A stretch of DNA of 7,929 nt from Spirochaetaceae bacterium (lineage in GTDB: Bacteria; Spirochaetota; Spirochaetia; SZUA-6; Fen-1364), in assembly GCA_003141795.1 (NCBI GenBank), contig PLNO01000310.1, positions 1-7,929 of the forward strand, in the 5' to 3' direction. Position 1 is the stretch's first letter. Every line of letters begins with the position of its first letter. The position numbers were made by a program, and so were the translations under genes. Below the pieces are notes generated by a model. That model was not told where the DNA came from. It did not search any database and saw only the letters and a list, made by a program, of their open reading frames with translations. Positions 1 through 6,374 of this stretch are shown in pieces.

Positions 1-235
1 GAAGAAGGTCGGGGACCCGTCGAAGAAGCTCGCCGTGGGGAAGGCGATCGGCGCCCTCGATGTGAAGCTCAGCGCAGGGCGTCTGAAGTTCGATCCCAAG
101 ACCCACCTCGCTCTAGCGGGCAACGACTACATCCCCACCGTGTTCTACCAGATCTGGGATGGTGAGCGCGTCCTCCTGTCGCCCAAGGAGTACTCAACCG
201 GGGAGTTCCGGCTCCCGCCCTGGATGAAGAGGTAG
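1..235 (+). CDS. 3' end of branched-chain amino acid-type ABC substrate-binding protein (partial)
   Basis: An open frame enters from the left edge (first full codon at position 2) and ends at TAG 233-235, giving the last 77 residues. A GTG at 35 is internal and not a start. The fragment contains a G-N-D-Y-I-P-T-V-F-Y-Q-I-W-D-G-E-R-V segment followed by L-L-S-P-K-E-Y. This resembles the C-terminal lobe of type 1 periplasmic binding proteins of the LivJ/LivK (COG0683) family, where a conserved Q-hydrophobic-x-D/N-G element lies near the end. It would bind the ligand outside the membrane and deliver it to the LivH/LivM permeases encoded just downstream. The identification rests on this short tail plus its position directly ahead of livG, livF, livH and livM, so the family is likely but the ligand is unknown. 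Confidence 0.75.
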   Translation, partial: KKVGDPSKKLAVGKAIGALDVKLSAGRLKFDPKTHLALAGNDYIPTVFYQIWDGERVLLSPKEYSTGEFRLPPWMKR

Positions 236-239
236 TCTC

Positions 240-253
240 GGACCCAAGGGTCC
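240..253. other. Small inverted repeat between binding-protein gene and livG
   Basis: GGACCC and GGGTCC form a perfect 6-bp inverted repeat around AA. As RNA it would more realistically fold as a 5-bp stem with a CAAG loop. It lies 4 bp after the stop of the binding-protein gene and ahead of the livG SD. Such small hairpins can protect the upstream message or set the ratio of binding protein to transporter, but there is no U-tract and the stem is short. Function is inference only. Confidence 0.3.
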
Positions 254-275
254 AACGCGGCGGAGGGAGGCGCGA

Positions 276-1013
276 ATGAGCTTGATCTTGGAGCTTGCAG
301 GTGTCTCGAAGTCATTCGGCATGCTCTCCGCCGTGAAGGACATTTCGTTCACGGTCGGGCCGGGAGAGATCTTCGGAATTGCCGGACCCAACGGGGCGGG
401 CAAGACGACGCTGTTCAACGTCATAAGCGGGATTCCCTTTTCAGCGGACAGCGGCTCGATCGTCTTTCAGGGGGTACCGCTCCGCGGCAAGCCACCCCAC
501 GTCATTTTCCGCCATGGCTTGGCACGGACGTTCCAGCGCGAAACAGTGTTCGGCAGCCTGTCGGTACTCGACAACGTGGCCGTCGCTGCCCGTTACGGAG
601 CCGGAATGCACGGCGGTAATCCGGCGGCGCGTGCTCTTGCGATCCTCGAACGGGTCGGCATCGCCGAGAAGGCCGCGATAAAGGCCGGGGAGCTCTCCCT
701 TTTCAACAGGAAGCTCCTCATGCTCGCCTCTGCCCTGGTGGGTGAGCCGAAGCTGCTCCTCCTCGACGAACCCGCATCGGGGCTCAATCGTGCCGAGGTC
801 GATCGTTTCGCCACGATCATCGGCTCGCTGAACGCGGAGGGCACGACAATCCTCCTCATCGAGCACGTCCTTCCGCTTCTACGGAAGCTCTCGCACCGGC
901 TCATGATCCTCGACCACGGCCGCAAGCTGACCGAGGGTCGTCCCGACGACGTGCTGAAGGATCCGGCCGTGATCCAGGCCTATCTCGGGAAAGGGTGCCG
1001 GCATGCCGAATAG
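276..1013 (+). CDS. livG: LivG-type ABC transporter ATPase
   Basis: Cytoplasmic ATPase, 245 residues, that powers branched-chain amino acid-type uptake together with the LivF partner. Walker A is GPNGAGKTT (residues 37-45), the Q-loop glutamine is Q87 in L-A-R-T-F-Q, Walker B is KLLLLDEP with D164/E165, and the H-switch histidine is H197 in L-I-E-H. The signature motif is unusual: ELSLFNRK (139-146) replaces the classical LSGGQ. Similar degenerate signatures occur in a subgroup of LivG proteins as far as I recall, so this need not mean inactivity. The ATG at 276 has a strong purine-rich SD (GGAGGGAGG, 262-270). The end overlaps the livF start by 11 bp, which implies translational coupling. 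The length matches the family (about 250). LivG rather than LivF is assigned from gene order and the retained H-loop His. Confidence 0.93.
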   Translation: MSLILELAGVSKSFGMLSAVKDISFTVGPGEIFGIAGPNGAGKTTLFNVISGIPFSADSGSIVFQGVPLRGKPPHVIFRHGLARTFQRETVFGSLSVLDNVAVAARYGAGMHGGNPAARALAILERVGIAEKAAIKAGELSLFNRKLLMLASALVGEPKLLLLDEPASGLNRAEVDRFATIIGSLNAEGTTILLIEHVLPLLRKLSHRLMILDHGRKLTEGRPDDVLKDPAVIQAYLGKGCRHAE

Positions 1014-1752
1014 CCTCATCGAAATCCGCGGCCTGTCCGTCGGCTACGGCAATATCCAGGTCCTCCGCGGTATCGACCTCGCGATCGAATTCGGGGAAAG
1101 GATCGGCATCTTCGGGCCGAACGGGCACGGCAAGACCACGCTCCTGGAAACCATCTCCGGGCTCATCACTCCGTGGGAGGGAGAGATCCTCCTGAAGGGA
1201 CAGAGGATCGACTCGTGGTCGCCCCGACAGATCCTCGAGGCAGGCGTCGTGCACGTCTGCCAGGGGAACACCCTGTTCCCCCGCATGACGGTGCTGGAGA
1301 ACCTGTACTGCGGCGCGTATTCCCGCAGGGTCTGGAAGGACCGCAGGCGCTCGATCAAGCAGGTATTCCAGCTCTTCCCCCGGCTCGCCGAGCGCAGGGG
1401 CCAGAAGGCGTGTACCCTCTCGGGCGGCGAACGGCAGATGCTCGCCATCGGGGCCGGGATCATGGCCGGCGGTGAGGTCCTCATGCTCGACGAGCCGACC
1501 CTCGGGCTGTCCCCCGCCGTGCGTGGTGAGCTCAGCCAGGCCATCCAGGAAGCCGCTCGGGGAGGCATCGCCATTGTCCTCGTTGAGCAGGACTTCGATT
1601 TCCTCTCCGAGATCGTAAGCCGATTCTGCATGGTGGAAGAGGGAAGGATCGTCTTCGAGGGAAAACCCGAGCAGATCAGCGGGAATCAGGTCCTCGAGAT
1701 GTACTTCGGCGGCGCCGCGGGCTCGCCGGGCGGCTGCCGGGAAACGGACTAG
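1003..1752 (+). CDS. livF: LivF-type ABC transporter ATPase
   Basis: Second ATPase of the importer, 249 residues. Walker A is GPNGHGKTT (38-46), the Q-loop residue is Q87 in V-H-V-C-Q-G-N, the signature is a canonical LSGGERQ (139-145), and Walker B is VLMLDEP with D163/E164. The H-switch position is Gln (V-E-Q, residue 196), as is usual for LivF proteins, which pair with a His-bearing LivG. The ATG at 1003 lies inside the livG 3' end, with an AAGGG SD at 991-995, so the two ATPases are probably made in equal amounts. The last dozen residues (G-A-A-G-S-P-G-G-C-R and on) look like a flexible tail. With LivG it should form the nucleotide-binding heterodimer on the cytoplasmic face of the permeases. 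Confidence 0.94.
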   Translation: MPNSLIEIRGLSVGYGNIQVLRGIDLAIEFGERIGIFGPNGHGKTTLLETISGLITPWEGEILLKGQRIDSWSPRQILEAGVVHVCQGNTLFPRMTVLENLYCGAYSRRVWKDRRRSIKQVFQLFPRLAERRGQKACTLSGGERQMLAIGAGIMAGGEVLMLDEPTLGLSPAVRGELSQAIQEAARGGIAIVLVEQDFDFLSEIVSRFCMVEEGRIVFEGKPEQISGNQVLEMYFGGAAGSPGGCRETD

Positions 1753-1755
1753 CGA

Positions 1756-2631
1756 ATGGATATTGCAGGACTCAGCTCGATCCTCGTGAGCGGGCTCGTT
1801 CTCGGCTCGCTGTACGCGCTCATGGCAACGGGGCTCTCCCTCGTCTGGGGCACGGTCAGACTCTTCAACTTCGCGCACGGGAGCCTCGTCATGATCGGGG
1901 CGTACATCGCGTGGACAGTCTCGGACGCCAAGGGACTGGGACTCGGACCGTGGGCAGGGCTCGCGGCGGCTGTCGTGGTCATGTTCTTCGTGGGGGTCCT
2001 CATCGAGAGGCTCCTCGCGAGGCCGTTCATCAAGCGCGAGAATGCCGTGATTATCGTGCTCATGACGACCCTCGCCGCGTCGAGCTTCCTCGACAATAGC
2101 GCCCAGGTGCTCTGGGGCCCCCGCATGAAGCGGCTCGCGCCCCTCGTGACGGGAAAGGTCGCGTTCCTCGGTTCGGCCATCTCGATGCAGGAGCTCCTCG
2201 TCATCATCGTGGCCCCGCTGATCCTTCTCGCCCTCGGGGCCCTCCTCAAGAAGACGCGCATCGGCATGGCGATCCGGGGCGTGGAACAGAATCCCCGCTT
2301 CGCGCGCCTTGCGGGAATCAACGTGTCCAGGACATATGCCATCACGTTCGGCCTGGGGGTGAGCCTCGCCGCGATTGCGGGGGTGCTCCTCGGCTCCAAG
2401 AAGTTCATCGTGCCCTCGATGGGCGACGATCCGATGCTGAAGGCATTCATCGTGGTCATTCTCGGCGGACTGGGAAGCATGCTCGGCACGGTGCTCGGCG
2501 CATACCTCGTCGGATTCCTCGAGGCGGCGAGTATTTTCTTTCTCGGCCTCTACTGGACGCCGGCGCTTCTCTTCATCGTCATGATTCTCACGCTCGTCGT
2601 CAGGCCCACCGGCCTCCTGGGGGAGAATTGA
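1756..2631 (+). CDS. livH: LivH-type branched-chain amino acid ABC permease
   Basis: Integral inner-membrane permease, 291 residues, mostly hydrophobic. Eight or so candidate membrane segments lie near residues 9-30, 36-54, 65-86, 96-110, 145-164, 184-203, 220-245 and 250-282. The N-terminal G-L-V-L-G-S-L-Y-A-L-M-A-T-G-L-S-L-V-W-G block and the following F-N-F-A-H-G-S-L segment are typical of LivH. A cytoplasmic loop around 170-190 (A-I-R-G-V-E-Q-N-P, then A-R-L-A-G-I-N-V) matches the site where these permeases contact the ATPase, and V-I-L-G-G-L-G-S-M-L-G-T-V-L-G-A (224-239) is the other family hallmark. The ATG at 1756 lies 3 bp after the livF stop with only a weak upstream GGGAAACGGA, so translation is probably coupled. 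The length is normal for the family. Confidence 0.94.
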   Translation: MDIAGLSSILVSGLVLGSLYALMATGLSLVWGTVRLFNFAHGSLVMIGAYIAWTVSDAKGLGLGPWAGLAAAVVVMFFVGVLIERLLARPFIKRENAVIIVLMTTLAASSFLDNSAQVLWGPRMKRLAPLVTGKVAFLGSAISMQELLVIIVAPLILLALGALLKKTRIGMAIRGVEQNPRFARLAGINVSRTYAITFGLGVSLAAIAGVLLGSKKFIVPSMGDDPMLKAFIVVILGGLGSMLGTVLGAYLVGFLEAASIFFLGLYWTPALLFIVMILTLVVRPTGLLGEN

Positions 2632-2633
2632 TC

Positions 2634-3611
2634 ATGGGTCAGAATCGGTTGATCTCTCCCGGAAGTGGGAAATGGTGGGCGCTGGGCGCGGTGGTCATTC
2701 TTGCCCTCGCGCCGATCTTCATCGCCAGCGGCTACATCCGCCATCTCCTCGTCATCTCGATGCTCTACGCCGTCGTCGCGGCGAGCTGGGACATGAGCCT
2801 CGGGTACGGGGGTGTCTTCAACTTCGCGCACGTGGCGCTGTTCGCCATCGGCGCCTATACCGGCGGTATCCTCACCAAGTCACTCGGCGTGCCGCCGTTC
2901 CTGGCGATCCTCGCCGGCGGCGTCGTGGCCGTGGCCGCAAGCCTGCTGGTCTGCCTGCCCGTCCTGCGCGTGAAGGGCATCTATGTGTGCCTCGTGACCT
3001 TCGCGTTCGGCCAGGTGTGCCTCCACGTCGTGCGCAGCCAGGGCGAGCTGACGGGCGGCAACAGGGGGCTCGTGCTGATTCCCCCTGTACGGATCGGGAG
3101 CTACGCATTCACCGCGGATGACAAGATCGCCTACTACTACCTGGCGCTTCTCCTCCTCGTCGTCGCCACCTTCTTCCTGCGGCGCCTCCTCGGGTCGTAC
3201 TTTGGCAAGAGCATCGTGGCAGTGCGGGACTACGAGGAGTACGCGGTGAGCCGGGGGATTCCCCTCGCGCGGCAGCGCCTTCTCACCTTCGCCGCCAGCG
3301 CGGTTTTCACCGGGATGACTGGTGCGGTATACGCGATGTACCTCGGCGTCGTCTCGACGGACCTGTTCGGCTTCGGGTATACGACGACCCTTCTCAGCAT
3401 GGTGATCGTCGGCGGGGTGGCGACAACCTACGGACCGATCCTGGGGGCATTTCTCCTTGGATTTCTTACCGAGTTCATGTCGGACCTTGGGCCCTGGCGC
3501 TACATGATCACGGCAGTCCTCATCGTACTGGTGCTGCGCTACTACCCCCAGGGCGTGTATGGCGGCCTGCAGCGGCTGGCCGGTCTCCTGACGCGGAAGC
3601 GGAAGAGCTGA
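2634..3611 (+). CDS. livM: LivM-type branched-chain amino acid ABC permease
   Basis: Second permease subunit, 325 residues, pairing with LivH to form the channel. Hydrophobic segments begin near residue 15. The S-L-G-Y-G-G-V-F-N-F-A-H-V-A-L-F-A-I-G-A-Y block (55-75), the T-F-A-F-G-Q-V region leading to L-T-G-G-N-R-G-L (139-146), and the cytoplasmic A-V-R-D-Y-E-E-Y-A-V-S-R-G-I coupling region (176-189) are LivM features. The C-terminus is basic (R-K-R-K-S). I chose ATG 2634 because GGGGAG (about 2620-2625) is correctly spaced from it. A TTG at 2628, in frame and overlapping the livH stop, would add two residues but sits too close to that SD. The gene starts 2 bp after the livH stop at 2631, consistent with one operon. 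Confidence 0.93.
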   Translation: MGQNRLISPGSGKWWALGAVVILALAPIFIASGYIRHLLVISMLYAVVAASWDMSLGYGGVFNFAHVALFAIGAYTGGILTKSLGVPPFLAILAGGVVAVAASLLVCLPVLRVKGIYVCLVTFAFGQVCLHVVRSQGELTGGNRGLVLIPPVRIGSYAFTADDKIAYYYLALLLLVVATFFLRRLLGSYFGKSIVAVRDYEEYAVSRGIPLARQRLLTFAASAVFTGMTGAVYAMYLGVVSTDLFGFGYTTTLLSMVIVGGVATTYGPILGAFLLGFLTEFMSDLGPWRYMITAVLIVLVLRYYPQGVYGGLQRLAGLLTRKRKS

Positions 3612-3659
3612 AGCGCCCCCCGGGAGACAGCGCTCGGAAACAATGACAGGAGAGCGGGG

Positions 3660-4880
3660 ATGATGAACAGCGTGTTGTACGTCAACGGCAGAATGATCGA
3701 CGGCAGGGGAGGCCGCTGCGACAAGGGGTGGCTCCTCGTCCGGGGGCACGAGATCGCCGCGGCTGGCATGCACGGGGAGCCGGTGCCGCCCGAGGCGCAC
3801 GCCCCCGGCGTCGTCGCAAAAGACATCGCGGGCTGTACCCTCCTGCCCGGCCTCATCGACGCGCATGTCCATCTCACCGCCGACGGCTCGCCCGATCTCG
3901 CCCGCCAGATGACGCAGGACACGCCGGCCATTGCTGCCCTGCGCATGGCGGGGCACGCGCTCCTTTCCCTTCAGGCGGGCTTCACGACGGTAAGGGATCT
4001 CGGCGGAATCGGGCACGTGAATCTCCACGTGCGGGATGCAATTCGAAGCGGAATGATTCCGGGTTGCTCTGTTCTATGCGCGGGACACGTCATCTGCATG
4101 ACGGGGGGCCACGGGTATTTCATGGGTCTCGAGAGTGACGGGCCAGACGCGGTGCGGAAATCCGTCCGCCAGGAGTTGAAGGCGGGCGCAGACCTGGCGA
4201 AGTTCATCTCCACGGGAGGCGTGCTCACGCGGGGCGTCGACCCGTCATGCTACCAGCTCAACGAGGATGAGATCAACGCGGGGGTCGAGGAAGCGCACAA
4301 GACGGGAAAGAAGACCGCGACGCACGCCCAGGGGACGCGGGGAATCGAGCTCGCCGTCAAGGCAGGCATCGACTCCATCGAGCATGGCTACTACCTGACG
4401 CCCGAGCTCATCGAGCTTATGCTGAAGAAGGGGACATTCCTCGTTCTCACGATTACGTCGCTCACGAACATCATAGGGCCGGGCGAATCCGCCGGGATTC
4501 CCGCCTGGGCGGTGGAGAAGGCGAAGCGCGTCATGGAATCCGCCTGGGCGAGCCACGCAATGGCACGGAAGGCGGGGGTGAAGATCGCCATGGGGACCGA
4601 CGCGGGCACGCCATTCAATCGGCACGGGCGGAACGCCGAGGAGCTGGAAGAGATGGTGAAAGCCGGATTCAGCCCGATGGAGACCATCGTCGCGGCAACA
4701 GGTCGGGCTGCGGAACTGCTCGGACTGGAGGCCACGGTCGGCACGCTCGAGCCGGGGAAGCGGGCTGATCTCCTGGTCGTGCGGGGCGACCCCCTTGCCG
4801 ACATCTCGCTTCTCCGTCGGGCGGAGAGCTTCCGCGAGATCGTCCAGGCAGGGACGCCGGTGCTGATCCCGGGGGCGTAG
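3660..4880 (+). CDS. Metal-dependent amidohydrolase, Xaa-Pro dipeptidase / imidazolonepropionase-like
   Basis: A 406-residue amidohydrolase-superfamily enzyme (COG1228 type), probably cytosolic because no signal peptide is visible. The binuclear metal set is complete: H69-x-H71 in L-I-D-A-H-V-H-L, a likely carboxylated lysine K181 in D-L-A-K-F-I-S-T-G-G, H222 in A-T-H-A-Q-G, H242 in S-I-E-H-G, and the catalytic/metal aspartate D314 in M-G-T-D-A-G-T. T-G-G-H-G (148-152) and the H322 region (F-N-R-H-G-R-N-A-E-E-L) are typical of the prolidase-like subgroup that cleaves Xaa-Pro or related amides. The C-terminal G-T-L-E-P-G-K-R-A-D-L-L-V block closes the beta-sandwich. SD AGGAG (3648-3652) sits 7 nt before ATG 3660, and a second ATG follows at once. 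It lies 48 bp after livM on the same strand, so it may process what the importer brings in. The exact substrate is not determinable here. Confidence 0.88.
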   Translation: MMNSVLYVNGRMIDGRGGRCDKGWLLVRGHEIAAAGMHGEPVPPEAHAPGVVAKDIAGCTLLPGLIDAHVHLTADGSPDLARQMTQDTPAIAALRMAGHALLSLQAGFTTVRDLGGIGHVNLHVRDAIRSGMIPGCSVLCAGHVICMTGGHGYFMGLESDGPDAVRKSVRQELKAGADLAKFISTGGVLTRGVDPSCYQLNEDEINAGVEEAHKTGKKTATHAQGTRGIELAVKAGIDSIEHGYYLTPELIELMLKKGTFLVLTITSLTNIIGPGESAGIPAWAVEKAKRVMESAWASHAMARKAGVKIAMGTDAGTPFNRHGRNAEELEEMVKAGFSPMETIVAATGRAAELLGLEATVGTLEPGKRADLLVVRGDPLADISLLRRAESFREIVQAGTPVLIPGA

Positions 4881-4933
4881 GCGGCGCCCCAGCGTTCGCT
4901 CCGCGTTCACCAGCCGGGGCCGGACGGGAGCGA

Positions 4934-4949
4934 CGGGGAGCCTTCCCCG
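4934..4949. terminator. Candidate convergent hairpin terminator
   Basis: The 85-bp gap between the convergent amidohydrolase and aminotransferase genes contains a perfect 6-bp stem, CGGGGA and TCCCCG, with a GCCT loop. A copy of the palindrome GGCGCC flanks it on each side (4883-4888 and 4949-4954). No T-run follows on either strand, so it is not a classical intrinsic terminator. It could still act as a weak bidirectional one or as a 3'-end protecting hairpin. Confidence 0.35.
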
Positions 4950-4965
4950 GCGCCATGAGGGCAGC

Positions 4966-6063
4966 TCAGCGCGGGAGGTCCCCTATCGCCCGGATGAGGG
5001 CGCGGTTCTGCGTCATGGTGCCGAAGCTGATGCGCGCCCAGGTCGGCAGGCACCAGAGGGTACCCGGCCGGATCTGGAATCCGCGCGCAAGCAGTGCCTG
5101 CGCTGCCTCTCCTACGTCGCGCCGCATGTCGACGAACACGAAATTGGCGGATGTGGGCACGAAGGGCAGCCCGAGGCCGCTGAGCTCCCCGGAGAAGTAC
5201 GCCTTCGACTCCTCGTTAAGGGCCAGGGTCCGGCGGAGGAAGTCCCCGTCATCCAGGGCTGCACAGGCTGCGGCCTGCGCAGGGCGTGACACGGGGTAGG
5301 CCTCCCGCACGCGGCGGATGGCATCGAGCAAGGCCGGGTCTCCCAGGAGGTAGCCGACGCGGAGCCCTGCCAGGCCATATGCCTTGGAAAAGGTCCGCAG
5401 GCAGAGGACGGGCAGTCCCTCCCGGACGAAGCGCAGGCCGTCCGGAGCGTCGGGGCCGGAGGCGAACTCGCGGTAGGCCTCGTCAAGGAGAACTATGACA
5501 CCTTCCGGCATTCCGCGCACGAACCCGTCCAGTTCCTGCGCATTCACGAGCGTCCCCGTCGGGTTGTTCGGATTACAGACGATGACCAGCTTGGTGCGCG
5601 GCCCGACCCGCTGTCGCATGCCCGCTATGTCGTGGGCGAAGTCGTGATGGGGCACGCGCACCGTTACCGCGCCGGCTGCTGCGGCGGCGATGCCATACAC
5701 CGGGAAGGAGGGATCGCAGACCACCACCTCATCACCATGCTCCAGGAACGCGGTGGCGATCATTGTGATGCAGTTATCACCCCCATTGCCGAGCGCCACC
5801 ATCGATGGGTCGATGCCCAGCCTGCCGGCCAGCTTTCGGGCCAGCGCCACGCATCCCCCGTCGGGATAGACACTGGCTCGCCGCATCGCCCTGACCGCCG
5901 CCTCCATGGCCAGGGGGGAGGGCCCGAGCGGATTTTCGTTGGTGGCCATCATTGCCAGCTCTGAAAGGCCCAGCTCAACCTGGATCTCCTCGACGGGCTT
6001 TCCCATCGGATAGGGCTCGATGGCCAGAACCGATTTCCGCGCATATTTCCTGACGTCGATCAT
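4966..6063 (-). CDS. hisC: Histidinol-phosphate aminotransferase-like PLP enzyme
   Basis: A 365-residue fold-type I, class I/II aminotransferase most like HisC, which exchanges an amino group between glutamate and imidazole-acetol phosphate in histidine synthesis. Visible features are the N-terminal T-N-E-N-P-L-G-P-S block (41-49), N-P-N-N-P-T-G (164-170), D194 and Y197 in L-L-D-E-A-Y (PLP ring contacts), and the Schiff-base lysine K227 in T-F-S-K-A-Y-G-L-A-G-L-R-V-G-Y. R235 lies in that same block (phosphate contact), and the carboxylate-binding arginine is R344 in A-R-I-S-F-G-T. The cofactor loop near 92-97 reads G-N-G-G-D-N instead of the common G-S/A-D-E. The frame stays open upstream to 6303, but that part is translated repeat DNA, so I start at ATG 6063, where homology begins. 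No good SD precedes it. It diverges from the hisD-like gene, with no other his genes nearby. It could also act on aromatic or other 2-oxo acids. Confidence 0.85.
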   Translation of the reverse strand: MIDVRKYARKSVLAIEPYPMGKPVEEIQVELGLSELAMMATNENPLGPSPLAMEAAVRAMRRASVYPDGGCVALARKLAGRLGIDPSMVALGNGGDNCITMIATAFLEHGDEVVVCDPSFPVYGIAAAAAGAVTVRVPHHDFAHDIAGMRQRVGPRTKLVIVCNPNNPTGTLVNAQELDGFVRGMPEGVIVLLDEAYREFASGPDAPDGLRFVREGLPVLCLRTFSKAYGLAGLRVGYLLGDPALLDAIRRVREAYPVSRPAQAAACAALDDGDFLRRTLALNEESKAYFSGELSGLGLPFVPTSANFVFVDMRRDVGEAAQALLARGFQIRPGTLWCLPTWARISFGTMTQNRALIRAIGDLPR

Positions 6064-6101
6064 GATCGCGTCATGGTGCCAGAACGCCACCAGGGTGTCC
6101 A

Positions 6102-6118
6102 GCCGCGCGAAGCGCGGC
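6102..6118. other. GC-rich 7-bp hairpin upstream of the hisC-like gene
   Basis: GCCGCGC and GCGCGGC are perfect complements around a GAA loop, giving a compact and very stable hairpin. It lies 39 bp from the ATG of the minus-strand aminotransferase gene and just beside the tandem hairpin repeats. It would be part of the 5' leader if transcription starts upstream. Its right half and the C-run after it resemble the junction before the third repeat unit, about 102 bp away, so it may be an eroded edge of the repeat block. Confidence 0.45.
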
Positions 6119-6121
6119 GCC

Positions 6122-6273
6122 CCCCATGGCCACCCGGCAATGCACGGGTGTGGAATCTGCGTGGCCATGGGGCCCCAAGGGCGCCCGGCATAGCACGGCA
6201 GCGGTGTGGCTGCGCGCTGTCGCCCCCAGGGCAACCGGCAGTGCACGGAAGCCCAGACTGCGTTGCCCTGGGG
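6122..6273. repeat. Three tandem ~51-bp hairpin-forming repeat units
   Basis: Unit starts (CCCCA) fall at 6122, 6173 and 6224, exactly 51 bp apart; the third unit is 50 bp. The first 26 bases of each unit are well conserved, ending in GGCA-N-N-GCACGG, and the rest is more variable. Unit 1 has arms CCCCATGGCCAC (6122-6133) and GTGGCCATGGGG (6161-6172). Unit 3 has arms CCCCAGGGCAAC (6224-6235) and GTTGCCCTGGGG (6262-6273). Both are perfect 12-bp inverted repeats. The middle unit has lost the long stem but keeps a small one (GCAGC 6198-6202, GCTGC 6209-6213). A degenerate start of a further unit may follow at 6274. The block fills most of the divergent intergenic region. It could be a REP/BIME-like element, a structured leader or a regulator-binding array. 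The structure is certain; the function is unknown. Confidence 0.8.
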
Positions 6274-6284
6274 CCCTATGCCTG

Positions 6285-6313
6285 TTGCAGAAAAGTCCTT
6301 TTAGGAGTATAGA
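6285..6313 (+). promoter_or_regulatory. Candidate sigma70-type promoter for the hisD-like gene
   Basis: TTGCAG (6285-6290) and TATAGA (6308-6313) are separated by 17 bp, the optimal spacing, and lie in a short AT-richer island between the GC-rich repeats and the gene. The matches to TTGACA and TATAAT are partial (3 of 6 and 4 of 6). Transcription would begin near 6320, which is downstream of the ATG at 6315 and upstream of the perfect SD at 6363. The overlapping AGGAG (6303-6307) could instead be an SD for ATG 6315, so the two readings compete. Confidence 0.35.
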
Positions 6314-6362
6314 AATGCAGATCACCAATAAATTTGCATTGCCGCATTTTCGCAGCGCACCC

Positions 6363-6370
6363 AAGGAGGT
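6363..6370 (+). promoter_or_regulatory. Perfect Shine-Dalgarno that decides the hisD-like start
   Basis: AAGGAGGT is fully complementary to the 16S rRNA anti-SD end and lies 4 nt before ATG 6375. It supports 6375 over the in-frame upstream ATG at 6315, whose SD is the weaker AGGAG at 6303-6307. The 20 codons between the two ATGs are AT-richer than the body of the gene (AAT, AAA, TTT, GCA, TTG), as expected of an untranslated leader. Confidence 0.65.
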
Positions 6371-6374
6371 CCTT

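Noticed and set aside
35..235. Separate 66-codon gene starting at GTG 35
   Set aside because: The frame is open to the left edge and the residues belong to the C-terminal lobe of a binding protein; the GTG is an internal valine.
901..1878. Long minus-strand frame (325 codons) opposite livG, livF and livH
   Set aside because: It overlaps three confidently identified transporter genes and its composition is typical of antisense frames in GC-rich coding DNA.
3612..3634. Inverted repeat AGCGC / GCGCT just after livM as a terminator
   Set aside because: The stem is only 5 bp with a 13-nt interior and no T-run; too weak to call a terminator between livM and the amidohydrolase gene.
2880..4028. 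Long minus-strand frame opposite livM and the amidohydrolase gene
   Set aside because: High GC keeps the opposite strand open. The translation is His/Arg/Glu-rich, crosses two well-supported genes and has no family features.
4955..5299. Plus-strand 114-codon frame opposite the aminotransferase gene
   Set aside because: It is a shadow of the minus-strand gene, arginine- and alanine-rich, with no recognisable domain.
6064..6246. N-terminal extension of the aminotransferase beginning at a GTG at 6246
   Set aside because: It is a translation of the tandem hairpin repeats, has no homology to HisC proteins, and the family N-terminus begins at ATG 6063.
6110..6300. Possible CRISPR array from regularly spaced palindromic repeats
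   Set aside because: The repeats are imperfect and tandem, the most conserved part is contiguous with its variable part, only three units are present, and no cas gene is nearby. The compensatory arms fit a hairpin repeat rather than a direct-repeat array.
6126..6374. N-terminal extension of the hisD-like protein beginning at ATG 6126
   Set aside because: It is repeat-encoded and then AT-rich leader sequence; ATG 6375 has a perfect SD and matches where HisD homology starts.
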